DNA from: Poseidonibacter antarcticus | Lineage (GTDB): Bacteria; Campylobacterota; Campylobacteria; Campylobacterales; Arcobacteraceae | Direction: 5' to 3' | Length of the DNA stretch: 64,000 nucleotides | Assembly (NCBI RefSeq): GCF_003667345.1 | Contig: NZ_RCWF01000010.1 | Location: 30,855-94,854, forward strand | Shown here: one piece after another, positions 27,324 to 36,149 of the stretch | Numbering within the stretch: position 1 is the first letter of the stretch | How the letters are laid out: every line of letters begins with the position of its first letter | Position numbers and translations under genes: made by a program | Notes under the pieces: generated by a model | What the model was told of the DNA's origin: nothing | What the model saw: the letters and a program-made list of their open reading frames with translations, nothing else | The model's database searches: none

Positions 27324-28685
27324 TTATTGTTGTCTAGCATTTGCTAAATCAAATAATTTTTCTATATTATCAAGTGATTTTAAATGCTGTTCAATAAATT
27401 TTATTGTTCCATTTCTAACCCATTTAGCAAGTATAGAATCATCTAAAGCATGATATTTTTCTATATCTACAACTTTGAAGTTTTTTACTAAAATATTTTT
27501 AATTTCACCATCATTTACAGCGATTTCTCTTTCATCTAAAATACCACTTTGAATTATCTCTTTTATAATATCTTGAGTTTTTTCTCTATTTTGCATAGAA
27601 GTTTTTAAAAAACTACCTATTTCATTTAATCTATCACTTGCGTTCCCCTCAGGTGTAAATAAAGCTTCGCCTTCTTCATATGATAAAACCTCTGATTTTT
27701 CATCAAATAATATTACTTGTTGTTCAACATTAGAAGGATGATTAACCATTGAAAAAGGATGTTTTCTTATTTCATTTGGGATATAAGGAATTATCCATTT
27801 CCCTTGAGGATTTATAGCTAAATTCTCTCCACCTAAGGAAGTTAAAATTAGAAGATTATCATAATTTTCACCTCCAAAAACTATTGGTAAAAATGGAGAA
27901 ATCTTATCTAACTCTATTTCTAAGATAGGAATAGCTTGTAAGTTTTTTGCAAAATTTAAATTTTGTAACTTTTTAATTTTTAAATCTTTGTGTTTTACTT
28001 TATCTAATAACATTTTATTTCCATACATTTGTTTCCTTTTTGGAGGTCTTCCTTTTTTTTGTGTTACAAGTTTTAACCCTGTTAATTCTTCTAATTTAGC
28101 TATAAAGATATTACTACCTATAACTTCTTGTTTATTTATAGAATTATCAAACCAAGAACTTATATATCTATCAAAAGATTGTTTGATTGCAAGTTGATAT
28201 TTATTTACTCTATTTTCAGCACTAGAAGCTAAAGCTAAATATGATTTATGACTTATAATCAAATCGTCTTTTATATTTTTTGTATTTTTATCTAAACTAT
28301 TTCTTTGTGATTTTTTTGATTCAATATGATGCATAAGTAAAAATAAAAAATTATCTACATCAACCAAAGATGCCTTATATCTTCCTTCCCATAGAGTTCC
28401 TGTACGAGTATACTTTTTATTAAAATATACAACATATCGTTTACTAAGGTTTTGAATAAATTTAGATAAAGTATTATCTTGTTTTGGTGTTGCTAAAAAT
28501 TCTATAGTGTTAGAGGAAAAGCAGTAAGCATGTATATCTAAAAATAAATTTTTACTTAATTCTAATGCTTGATTATAAAAATAATTACAATCATCTACAT
28601 CTTTAAAAAGCTCAATTTCATTTATAGCAGATATTTTAATATATTGAGGAATATCTTCTACAAAAACTCTTTGTTTTCTAGCCAT
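27324..28685 (-). CDS. SapC-family protein fused to an inactive RAYT transposase domain
   Basis: I start this gene at the ATG at 28685 (MARKQRVFVEDIPQYI, a typical RAYT N-terminus). An in-frame ATG 22 codons upstream adds a non-conserved stretch. Residues 1 to about 218 match a REP-associated tyrosine transposase, including RYVVYFNKKYTRTGTLWEG and a C-terminal IGSNIFIAKLEELTG plus KKGRPPKRK. The catalytic NHVHLL is NTIEFL, and the catalytic Tyr of RYIELNP is replaced (HHIESKK). Residues about 250-453 are a SapC domain, closely like the neighbouring SapC protein. It precedes the exporter genes by 10 bases. Probably a DNA-binding regulator with a SapC sensing or effector part. That role is inference. 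Confidence 0.8.
   Translation of the reverse strand: MARKQRVFVEDIPQYIKISAINEIELFKDVDDCNYFYNQALELSKNLFLDIHAYCFSSNTIEFLATPKQDNTLSKFIQNLSKRYVVYFNKKYTRTGTLWEGRYKASLVDVDNFLFLLMHHIESKKSQRNSLDKNTKNIKDDLIISHKSYLALASSAENRVNKYQLAIKQSFDRYISSWFDNSINKQEVIGSNIFIAKLEELTGLKLVTQKKGRPPKRKQMYGNKMLLDKVKHKDLKIKKLQNLNFAKNLQAIPILEIELDKISPFLPIVFGGENYDNLLILTSLGGENLAINPQGKWIIPYIPNEIRKHPFSMVNHPSNVEQQVILFDEKSEVLSYEEGEALFTPEGNASDRLNEIGSFLKTSMQNREKTQDIIKEIIQSGILDEREIAVNDGEIKNILVKNFKVVDIEKYHALDDSILAKWVRNGTIKFIEQHLKSLDNIEKLFDLANARQQ
28032..28685 (-). mobile_element. Domesticated RAYT (Y1_Tnp, IS200-like) domain
   Basis: This is the transposase-derived segment of the fusion gene. It covers the whole RAYT architecture from MARKQRVF to the basic GRPPKRK tail. 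Active RAYTs cut REP hairpin DNA with a HUH motif and one Tyr. Both are lost here, while the structural and DNA-contact framework is kept. It is in frame with SapC and free of stops, so it looks maintained, not decaying. Confidence 0.7.
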
Positions 28686-28749
28686 AATAATCTTTATAAT
28701 AAATTTTATGAAAGTATAGTGTAGAAAACTTAAATTTTGTTTAAAAAGC

Positions 28750-28791
28750 ACTCTGGCACTATTTAAATAAAAAATTTATTAGTACCAGAGT
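28750..28791 (-). terminator. Hairpin between the two SapC genes
   Basis: Twelve-base arms (28750-28761 and 28780-28791, one mismatch, containing CTCTGG and CCAGAG) flank an A/T-rich 18-base loop. On the minus strand it follows the stop of the upstream SapC gene and is trailed by GCTTTTT, so a terminator or attenuator is likely. Because the next gene is RAYT-derived and RAYTs bind imperfect hairpins, a binding site is an alternative. Confidence 0.5.
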
Positions 28792-28812
28792 AAAGAGAAG
28801 TAATTATATTAT

Positions 28813-29532
28813 TTATTTTATAAGTTTTTCAATATTGCTTAATGATTTTAAATGAGCATCAATAAAAGTTAAAATACCATTTCTAGCCCACGAAGCAAGT
28901 GTACTATCAGGTAATTCATATAATTTTTTTCTATTTACTATTTTAAATCCTGAAATCAATGTTTTTTTAGCTTCTTTACTAGAAACAGAACCATTTTCTA
29001 ATATTCCACTTTTATCTAACATATCTATAATTTTTTGTGTATGTATTTCTTGTTCACTTGCTAAAAGTAATTGTTCTTTTATATCTTTTAGATATTTTGA
29101 TTCTTCACCTTTTTTTGTATATAAAGGTTTACCTTTATTTTCATCTAAAAGTTCTGAATCTTTATCTAAAAGAATTATTCTTTCGTTTTTATTCTTTTCA
29201 TTTACTATAGTTAAAAAAGGATATGTTTTTATAGAACTTGGTACATATGAACCTTTCCACTCATTTTTTTTACCTAAAGCTATATTTTTTACTCCATCAA
29301 TAGAAATTATTGCTATTAAAGAAGTTTTTTCACCTGTAATAAAAACGATTGGAAAATCTTTTGCAATTATGTCTGCTTCATTTGCAAATATATTTATTAG
29401 GTTTTGACTCTTTAGAAACTCATAAGACTTTACAGAACTTATTTTTAGATTCTGATGTAAGTTTTGACTTAATGCTTGTAAATTTTTTTGCATACGAAAC
29501 CTTGTAATTAAATTTTGGTAGTGATTATACAA
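28813..29532 (-). CDS. SapC-family protein
   Basis: A 239-residue protein of the SapC family, which accompanies S-layer type I secretion genes in Campylobacter fetus and others and whose function is unknown. The C-terminal third (about 165-239), with GFKIVNRKKLYELPDSTLA and HLKSLSNIEKLIK, closely resembles the end of the RAYT-SapC fusion. The central FLTIVNEKNKNERIILLDKDS matches the conserved core. It lacks signal peptide and membrane helices, so it is cytoplasmic. It leads the SapC, RAYT-SapC, ABC, HlyD, TolC run, with a hairpin after it. Confidence 0.8.
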   Translation of the reverse strand: MYNHYQNLITRFRMQKNLQALSQNLHQNLKISSVKSYEFLKSQNLINIFANEADIIAKDFPIVFITGEKTSLIAIISIDGVKNIALGKKNEWKGSYVPSSIKTYPFLTIVNEKNKNERIILLDKDSELLDENKGKPLYTKKGEESKYLKDIKEQLLLASEQEIHTQKIIDMLDKSGILENGSVSSKEAKKTLISGFKIVNRKKLYELPDSTLASWARNGILTFIDAHLKSLSNIEKLIK

Positions 29533-29566
29533 AAATAAGTATTAAAATTTATCATTATTTTAAAAT

Positions 29567-29572
29567 TATAAT
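29567..29572 (+). promoter_or_regulatory. Putative -10 box (TATAAT) for the plus-strand glycosyltransferase
   Basis: TATAAT sits 38 bases before the ATG at 29611 in the gap between the divergent SapC gene and the glycosyltransferase gene. Prediction only. Confidence 0.35.
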
Positions 29573-29610
29573 AAAGAATAAATGAAGTATAAACATAATA
29601 AGATTATTTT

Positions 29611-30798
29611 ATGAAAAATAAGAAAAAAATACTATGGGTAAGTCCAACAAATTTATTTGATACTACAAGTGGTTTTGCATTAAGTGTTAAGCAAATGCTA
29701 AAACAACTTCATAAATCTAATTATGCAGTTCATATTTTGTCTGCTACAATCTTTGATAAAAAAGAGGGTATGTCAAAAATACAACAACACAAAGAATTTA
29801 CAGCAAAAAATCTTAATAAATTTATTAAGATTCTTGATGGAGATTTAATTCATAATACTTTTGTTACAAAAGATATAAAAAGAGAAAAAATGATGTCTTA
29901 CGAAGAAAACATTTTTTTTCAAGAATATTGTAAAATTTTAGAAGATTATCAAATAGATTTAGTTTTTACTTATGGTGATGGATTACTTGATTCAAATATT
30001 ACAAGAGAAGCAAAAAATCTAAATATAACAACAATGGCTTATCTAGTAAATCCAAATTTTAAAGGTAAAAGATGGATAAGAGATATTGATCTTATTATCA
30101 CAGATTCTCTTGCAACGAGTAAAATGTATAAGCAAAGGGAAGGATATGATATTACTTGTGTAGGTGATTTTTTATCAAAAGATATGTATATTTCAAAAAC
30201 ATACACAAAAAAAAATATTTTATTTATAAATCCAAGTTTACAAAAAGGTGTTTTATTTGTTATTCAACTTGCCCTTTATCTTGAAAAAATTGCTTCAGAT
30301 ATAGTTTTTGAAGTTGTTAATTCCAGAGGAAATTGGCAAAGTATATTAAAACATATTACAAAAAAATTAGGAAATGAACGAGAATCATTACCAAATGTTA
30401 TTGTAACTGAGAATACTTATGATATGAAGAGCGTCTACTCAAGAGCAAAATTGCTTTTAGTACCTAGTTTTTGGTTTGATAGTGGTCCAAGAGTAATTGC
30501 CGAAGCACAACTAAATGCTATTCCAGTAATTGGTAGTACAAGTGGTGGGATTCCTGAAATGATTGGAAAAGGTGGATTATTGATAAATTTTTCTGATGAA
30601 TTTTATAAAGAACCATATACTACACTTGTAGATATTAAGACAATAGAAAAAATTGGCTCAAATATCCTTAGATTTTATAGTGATGATGAGTATTATAAAG
30701 ATTACTCAAAAAAAGCTTTAGAACATGCCAATAAACATCATAACATTTATGACAATACAAAAAAGTTAGTTAAAACGATTGATAGCCTCTTATCATAA
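29611..30798 (+). CDS. GT4-like glycosyltransferase
   Basis: A 395-residue GT-B fold enzyme. The N-terminal ILWVSPTNLFDTTSGFALSVK is an acceptor-side Rossmann start. The C-terminal half has VPSFWFDSGPRVIAEAQLNAIPVIGS and GGIPEMIG as the nucleotide-sugar binding region of GT4. It is the only plus-strand gene in the surface island, between the export operon and the two-component genes, with its own promoter and a strong terminator. Given the setting it may glycosylate the S-layer protein or modify the O-chain. Neither can be read from the sequence. Confidence 0.75.
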   Translation: MKNKKKILWVSPTNLFDTTSGFALSVKQMLKQLHKSNYAVHILSATIFDKKEGMSKIQQHKEFTAKNLNKFIKILDGDLIHNTFVTKDIKREKMMSYEENIFFQEYCKILEDYQIDLVFTYGDGLLDSNITREAKNLNITTMAYLVNPNFKGKRWIRDIDLIITDSLATSKMYKQREGYDITCVGDFLSKDMYISKTYTKKNILFINPSLQKGVLFVIQLALYLEKIASDIVFEVVNSRGNWQSILKHITKKLGNERESLPNVIVTENTYDMKSVYSRAKLLLVPSFWFDSGPRVIAEAQLNAIPVIGSTSGGIPEMIGKGGLLINFSDEFYKEPYTTLVDIKTIEKIGSNILRFYSDDEYYKDYSKKALEHANKHHNIYDNTKKLVKTIDSLLS

Positions 30799-30811
30799 AT
30801 ATTAACTAGTA

Positions 30812-30840
30812 TGTTCTGTTATTATAATAATAACAGAACA
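30812..30840. terminator. Bidirectional terminator
   Basis: A perfect 13-bp inverted repeat (30812-30824 and 30828-30840) with a 3-base loop lies between the convergent glycosyltransferase and the secreted-protein gene. Confidence 0.75.
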
Positions 30841-30867
30841 ACTTCCTAGTACTAAAATCTCAAAATA

Positions 30868-31665
30868 TTAAAACTTTGTTCTTATATATTCAAATGCAAA
30901 TAAACTTTTTCTAGAATCAGAGTTATAATATTGACAATAAACCTTTTCTCCACCTTTTGGAGCCATTGCAGTTTTTATTGCTTTAAGACTAAACATCTTT
31001 TTCCCGTTTTTATCAAGTTTCTTTTTCCATGCGCCAGCTCTAGTACTATTACTACCCTTAGCACACTCTTTAATACCTTCTGAATTACCACAATGAAGCA
31101 TCATTGCTTTTTCACTTAAGAATCCTTCTCTTGGGTATTCATTTTCAAGTGTACCTGCATCTGGATTAGCAGATCTTATACATTGCATAGACCATTTATT
31201 TGAGTTACCTAATGCTTTGAATTTTTTAGCATCTACTTCTAAATATACAGATTGACCTGGACTTAAAGATGGTAAAATACAATTATTTGAAACTTTACCT
31301 TTTTCTCTTTTTATAAATCCACTACGTTTTTCTGTTTTAAAACCATCTTTAAAAGTATAACTTCCATCATAACCTAGCATAACATTTGATATTTTTAAAT
31401 TTGTACATTTAGTTAATGCAATTAAACTAGAATCTGGTTTTTCTGCTTTAAGTGATGTTGCACCTTGAGAAATTCCTGCAGTAGAGTGAGGAACTCTTCT
31501 TTTTCCTAATTCTTCAGCTGAAGAATGAACACTTAATTCTTTTTCTACTTTGTTATCTGCACCATTAATAGTATCATTAACTATACCTGATACAACACTA
31601 TCGAACATACCTGCACTCAAAGTTGAAAGACCTAGAACAAATGTCATTGTAATAATTTTTTTCAT
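30868..31665 (-). CDS. Secreted protein of unknown function
   Basis: I start this at the ATG at 31665, preceded by AAAAGGA, giving about 265 residues with a clear signal peptide (MKKIITMTFVLGLSTLSAG). The longer frame from 31707 adds 14 non-signal residues. The mature protein is basic and has several Cys, including in the LTKCTNL, NNCILP, MQCIRS, LHCGNS and ECAKG segments, likely forming disulfides. I do not recognise the family. It is downstream of the kinase-regulator-kinase genes on the same strand. It could be their sensed or controlled envelope product, but this is only a positional hint. Confidence 0.7.
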   Translation of the reverse strand: MKKIITMTFVLGLSTLSAGMFDSVVSGIVNDTINGADNKVEKELSVHSSAEELGKRRVPHSTAGISQGATSLKAEKPDSSLIALTKCTNLKISNVMLGYDGSYTFKDGFKTEKRSGFIKREKGKVSNNCILPSLSPGQSVYLEVDAKKFKALGNSNKWSMQCIRSANPDAGTLENEYPREGFLSEKAMMLHCGNSEGIKECAKGSNSTRAGAWKKKLDKNGKKMFSLKAIKTAMAPKGGEKVYCQYYNSDSRKSLFAFEYIRTKF

Positions 31666-31746
31666 GTAATTCCTTTTATTTTTTAAATTATATAAAAAAG
31701 ATGTCATACCTACATAAGTTTTTTGTCATATCTATGTCATATAAGA

Positions 31747-33465
31747 TTATTCTTGTTTTTTTATTTCTTCTTTAAAATAGTATTTAAAAACATTCATTTC
31801 ATCTTCATATTTTACTTCATAAAAAATATTATATTTAATACAAATTATTTTTACCATATCTAAACCTAAACCCAAACTACGTTTTGCATCTTTATTTTCT
31901 TGGTAATTTTTTATAAAAATCTTTTTTATATCAGAAATGGCTTCTGCTTTAGATGCAAAACTTAAACAAAAGAGATTATCTACTTTATAAAGTTTCACAT
32001 AAATCGTACTATTTTTTTGACTATATTTAATTGCATTAGAAAGGTTATTATCAATTAAACGCTCTAATTCTATACTATTAATTTTTATATATACATCTTT
32101 ATCAAAAGTATAATTTAGTATACGATTTTGTACTTGTGCAATAGAAGAAAAAAAGTCAATTCGTTCTTGTATAAATGAACTTAAATTCACACAAGTACTT
32201 TTGTAAATAACTTGATTATCTGTGGATAAATATTCAAGATCATCATAAGATTTTTTCAACATATTAATAGCTGAATTAATCTGAGTTAGATATTTGTGAA
32301 GTTTTTTTGATAAGTCTTTTTCTAAGAATGAAAAATTATTCATAATAACGCGTAATGGCATACGCATATGATCTTTCATCAAAATAATAAATTCTTTATT
32401 TTCTTCTAAAATTGATGCTTCTACTTTTTTCTCTTTTTCTAATGCAAGTTGAGAAATATGGTATTTTTTTGTAAAAAAATAAAGTATTATAAGAAAAGAA
32501 AGATGAATTAAAATAAAAATATAAAAATAAAATCTTATTTTTTCATCTAATTGTTTTTCATACTTCATATCTATATAAAGTTCCAAAACAAAATCTCCCA
32601 TTAATACAAGATATTCATTGTTTTTTTTAATTAAAGGAATATAAAATACAATTGCATCTTCTAGATTTCTTTTTATTATCCTTCCTTTTCTATTAGAATT
32701 TATAATTGGATTATCACTTACTATATATTTATTAAATTTTTTTCTAGATTTTATATAATCTTCTTTTGATAAGTGTGTTTTCTTATCTAGAACATTATCA
32801 TAATATTCCGTATCATCTAACTTTTGTTCTATTCTATAAAGTTGACTTCTCTTATCTGTTATAGTTTGGATGTTTTTCATTGTATCTTTTAATATATCTT
32901 TTATATTAAAATTAATAAAACCTATTTCTAAATAAAATGAATCATCAACTTTAGCATAAGAATAACTTTTTACATTAGAATTTATAATATCAATTGAAAT
33001 TGTATTAGATTGGTATACTAAACCATCAACTTTTGTTCGATTTAACTCTTTACGAGCATCAGGAACAAGCGATAAATCAAAACCTATATCATTTATATAA
33101 GTTGATTCAGTAATAAGATAATTTTTATTAATATAAAAAAGATGAAAATCAACATTTGTCATATTGTATTTTTTTTCTAGTTTTTGCTTAAGTATTTCAA
33201 TATTAATTTTTCCATCTTTTCTTAATATTTCTATTGCTTCTTTATGTATTTGTAAGAATATTTTTTTATTTGACTCAATCTCATTATGAATTGTTACAAA
33301 AGCATTTTTGATAAAACTTTTATTTATTTTAATACGCTTATCTAAGTATGTATTAATTTTACTTTCTTGCTCTTTTTTATAATTTTCATAAAGAGTATAA
33401 GTAAAATAAAGTGATACATAACTAATAATTATATTCAATAAAATTAGAAAATATTTATTTTTCAT
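31747..33465 (-). CDS. Membrane sensor histidine kinase (one of a pair)
   Basis: A 572-residue kinase. One membrane helix is at about 6-26 and another at about 311-331, enclosing a periplasmic sensor domain of about 285 residues. The H-box reads KDHMRMPLRV with H366. The N-box is NLSNAIKYS. The usual DxGxG (G1) motif is not recognisable, while G2 (LGLGLDMVKI) is kept. It has the same layout and His position as the kinase at 34184, with the response regulator gene between them, 12 bases away. The three genes are on one strand and form a likely signalling unit. Confidence 0.8.
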   Translation of the reverse strand: MKNKYFLILLNIIISYVSLYFTYTLYENYKKEQESKINTYLDKRIKINKSFIKNAFVTIHNEIESNKKIFLQIHKEAIEILRKDGKINIEILKQKLEKKYNMTNVDFHLFYINKNYLITESTYINDIGFDLSLVPDARKELNRTKVDGLVYQSNTISIDIINSNVKSYSYAKVDDSFYLEIGFINFNIKDILKDTMKNIQTITDKRSQLYRIEQKLDDTEYYDNVLDKKTHLSKEDYIKSRKKFNKYIVSDNPIINSNRKGRIIKRNLEDAIVFYIPLIKKNNEYLVLMGDFVLELYIDMKYEKQLDEKIRFYFYIFILIHLSFLIILYFFTKKYHISQLALEKEKKVEASILEENKEFIILMKDHMRMPLRVIMNNFSFLEKDLSKKLHKYLTQINSAINMLKKSYDDLEYLSTDNQVIYKSTCVNLSSFIQERIDFFSSIAQVQNRILNYTFDKDVYIKINSIELERLIDNNLSNAIKYSQKNSTIYVKLYKVDNLFCLSFASKAEAISDIKKIFIKNYQENKDAKRSLGLGLDMVKIICIKYNIFYEVKYEDEMNVFKYYFKEEIKKQE

Positions 33466-33477
33466 TATAAAAATATC

Positions 33478-34152
33478 CTAATGTTTATATTTTTTTGTAT
33501 TAATTATATAACCTTGTTTTACCTTTGTAGTGATAATATCCATAGGGAGTTTTTTTCTAATATCAGTTAATAATTGTCTTAAAGGATATAACTCACGAAT
33601 TTCACCTTCCCAAACATAATCATGTATAATTTCTGTTGGTACAAGTTTATTTGCATTTTGAAATAGTATTTCTATTAGGCGTTGTTCTTTAAATCGTAAT
33701 TCTATAATCTCATTTTCATATAAAAAAGATTTATTATCCTCATTATAATAGAAATTATCAGAAAAATGTATTATTTTAATATCATTATTCATAAGTTTAT
33801 TTATGCGTACTTCAAGCTCTTTTATATGAAAAGGTTTTTTTATATACTCACTGCATCCAAAATCAAAAGCATCAGTAAAGTTTTGGATTTCTAAAGATGC
33901 TGTTATTATAATAATAGGTGTATGTATATCTGTTTTTCGTATATACTTTAAAATATCAAGACCATTAAATGAAGGTAAATTTATATCAATAATATACAAA
34001 TTAACTTTATATGCACAGATATTTTCAATAAGTTCTATAGCTTCCATTCCATCATGTATACAAATAGTTTTAAAATCTTTCATAGTAAAATACTCTGAAA
34101 GAACCAAATTTAGTTGTATATCATCTTCTATTATAACAACATTTAAGCTCAT
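33478..34152 (-). CDS. OmpR-family response regulator
   Basis: This 224-residue protein has a receiver (about 1-118) with phospho-acceptor D56 in YIIDINLP, T84 and K106, and a C-terminal winged-helix DNA-binding domain (about 130-224) ending VKQGYIINTKKY. It lies between two paralogous histidine kinase genes, 31 bases from the upstream one and 12 from the downstream one. Likely targets are local envelope genes such as the secreted protein or the S-layer gene. This is inferred from location only. Confidence 0.85.
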   Translation of the reverse strand: MSLNVVIIEDDIQLNLVLSEYFTMKDFKTICIHDGMEAIELIENICAYKVNLYIIDINLPSFNGLDILKYIRKTDIHTPIIIITASLEIQNFTDAFDFGCSEYIKKPFHIKELEVRINKLMNNDIKIIHFSDNFYYNEDNKSFLYENEIIELRFKEQRLIEILFQNANKLVPTEIIHDYVWEGEIRELYPLRQLLTDIRKKLPMDIITTKVKQGYIINTKKYKH

Positions 34153-34183
34153 TTTTTACCTTTTTTATTTTATTGTTTTTTAT

Positions 34184-35878
34184 TTATATTTTAAAATGAT
34201 ATTCAAAGATATTAAAATCTTTTTCTCTTTTAAAGACTATTTTTATATCATTTTTTTTTGCTATTAAGTTTATTACATATAAGCCTAAATGTAAGTTTTC
34301 TTGATTTTTTTCTTTTTTCTTTTTTTTAAATAATGTTTCTTTATTTTCTATTTCATATCCACGATTTTTAAAACTAAGAATCACATTTGATTGATTCTTT
34401 TTTAATGTTATATATATATTTTCTTTAAAATAAGAGTATTTAATTGAATTAGTTATTGTATTATCAACAATACATTCAAATTCAATATCATTTATATTAA
34501 GAAAAATATTATCACTTATATTTGTAATTAAATTCATTTTATTAGCATTAGCAGTACAATCAAAATAACTAACTCTATTTTTAAGAAAATCACTTATATT
34601 TATTCTTTTATTTTTGTACAACAATAAATCATAAGAATTTATATAAGATAAATTTTCATATGAATTTGATAAGGTTGTAATAGATGCATTTATTTGATTA
34701 GAATATTTATTTTTATCATCTGTAAAATACTCTAAAAGTGATAGATTACTCATAATAACAGCCAAAGGTGTTCGTATTTGATGCACCATATTTGCAATAA
34801 AGTTTTTATTATATTTAACTAAATCTTGATTTTTTATGATTGCTTTTTTCAAATCTTTTTCTAAATTATAATATGTAGTTGTAAAATAGAAAATCATCAA
34901 AACCATAAATAAATGCATCAAGATAAAATAGATGATATGTTTATAAGTTTTTTGAAAGAATATATTCTCATATAAAGTATCTGATTGTATTTCTAATACA
35001 ACATCTGCAAAAAGAGCCAGAGTTTTATTATCTTTATTAAGTAAAGGTACATAAGTATAAAGAATATTTTCTTTTTGAATATTATATAATTCACCTTCTT
35101 TTGATGCTTTTATAAAAGACAAGTCTCTAGGTGATTTATTTTTATTTTCATAAACTTTTTCATAATACTTTGCTCGTGATGAAAAGTCATTTTTATTTAT
35201 AAACAAAGCCATTGTATAATCAACATTATTTGTATCATTAATTACATAACGATAATTTAATTTTGAATGAAGAGAAAGAACCAAATTGTTAAAAGCTTCT
35301 TTATGCTTTTGAGAAAAATTAAATATTATACTTATTCCCAAATATGAAGAATCATTGAGTTTAAAAAAAGCATATTTCTTAATATTTTGATCAAACGCAT
35401 CAAAAAAAACTCCTGCTGATTGCCTTAAAACATTTTTTTTTGTAGACATATCAAGAGTGTTTTTTTCATTTTTATTTATTGAAATATCATATCCTATATC
35501 AAAAGAATTACTACTATTAATTATCTTATAATCTTTATCTAAAGCAAAAACTTCAAGTGAAAGTTGTTTTTTATTTAAATCAAATTGCTTAGATAGCTTT
35601 TCTTGTAATTCTAATATATTAATATTTTTATCAATAGCAAGAGTTTTAAGCTCTTGTTCGATCATTAAAAAAAGAGGTTTAATCTTATTAACTTCTTTTT
35701 TAACATACAAAATATTTTTATTCATAAATTCTTTGTTTAATGTAACAACTTGTTTTATCTGATTTTTATATGTATTATTTTGATTTAATTTATAAGAGTC
35801 ATATATCAAAAACATAAATAATAGTGTTAAACTAACAGTAAATATATGTAAGATTAATATTTTGTAAGTTAAACGCAA
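34184..35878 (-). CDS. Membrane sensor histidine kinase (second of the pair)
   Basis: The protein has 564 residues, with membrane helices at about 8-27 and 313-333 and a periplasmic sensor of about 285 residues between them. The H-box is ANMVHQIRTPLAV with H366, the N-box is NTITNSIKYS. As in its paralogue at 31747, the G1 box is unrecognisable (KNRGYEIEN region) and G2 is reduced (LHLGLYVINL). It comes first in the kinase, regulator, kinase series on the minus strand. It is preceded by the S-layer gene terminators, so it likely has its own promoter. The signal is unknown. Confidence 0.8.
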   Translation of the reverse strand: MRLTYKILILHIFTVSLTLLFMFLIYDSYKLNQNNTYKNQIKQVVTLNKEFMNKNILYVKKEVNKIKPLFLMIEQELKTLAIDKNINILELQEKLSKQFDLNKKQLSLEVFALDKDYKIINSSNSFDIGYDISINKNEKNTLDMSTKKNVLRQSAGVFFDAFDQNIKKYAFFKLNDSSYLGISIIFNFSQKHKEAFNNLVLSLHSKLNYRYVINDTNNVDYTMALFINKNDFSSRAKYYEKVYENKNKSPRDLSFIKASKEGELYNIQKENILYTYVPLLNKDNKTLALFADVVLEIQSDTLYENIFFQKTYKHIIYFILMHLFMVLMIFYFTTTYYNLEKDLKKAIIKNQDLVKYNKNFIANMVHQIRTPLAVIMSNLSLLEYFTDDKNKYSNQINASITTLSNSYENLSYINSYDLLLYKNKRINISDFLKNRVSYFDCTANANKMNLITNISDNIFLNINDIEFECIVDNTITNSIKYSYFKENIYITLKKNQSNVILSFKNRGYEIENKETLFKKKKKEKNQENLHLGLYVINLIAKKNDIKIVFKREKDFNIFEYHFKI

Positions 35879-36030
35879 ATTATTCCTTTATTGCTTGAAT
35901 TATACTTTAATATTACTTCTTTTAAAGTAAGATTAAATCAGAATAGTTTAAGTTTATGGAAGATTTTTGTCTTGTGGTAGTTGCTAACATAAAATGAATG
36001 AAGAATTATAAGAGTTGGATTTTTTGAGTA

Positions 36031-36120
36031 AAAAAAACCCCACTTCCAAAAAAGAAGCGGGGTTTTTAAATCTAGTTTTTTTGAAGAACTAGACTAAAAA
36101 GGGAAATGATCCTTTTTAGT
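36031..36120 (-). terminator. Terminator array after the S-layer gene
   Basis: On the minus strand, just after the stop of the giant gene, three hairpins follow each other. The first is a 10-bp stem (36093-36102 with 36111-36120). The second is a 7-bp stem (36071-36077 with 36087-36093). The third is a GC-rich imperfect stem (about 36039-36047 with 36055-36062), followed on the minus strand by a run of eight T (36031-36038). The last is a classical intrinsic terminator. Such reinforcement fits a very highly transcribed gene. Confidence 0.75.
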
Positions 36121-36149
36121 TTTTTGCATTTGAACTATTTGAATAGTTA

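Noticed and set aside
28686..28751. Extra 22 N-terminal codons on the RAYT-SapC gene
   Set aside because: RAYT proteins usually begin at MARK-, the added sequence runs into the upstream hairpin, and it has no ribosome binding site.
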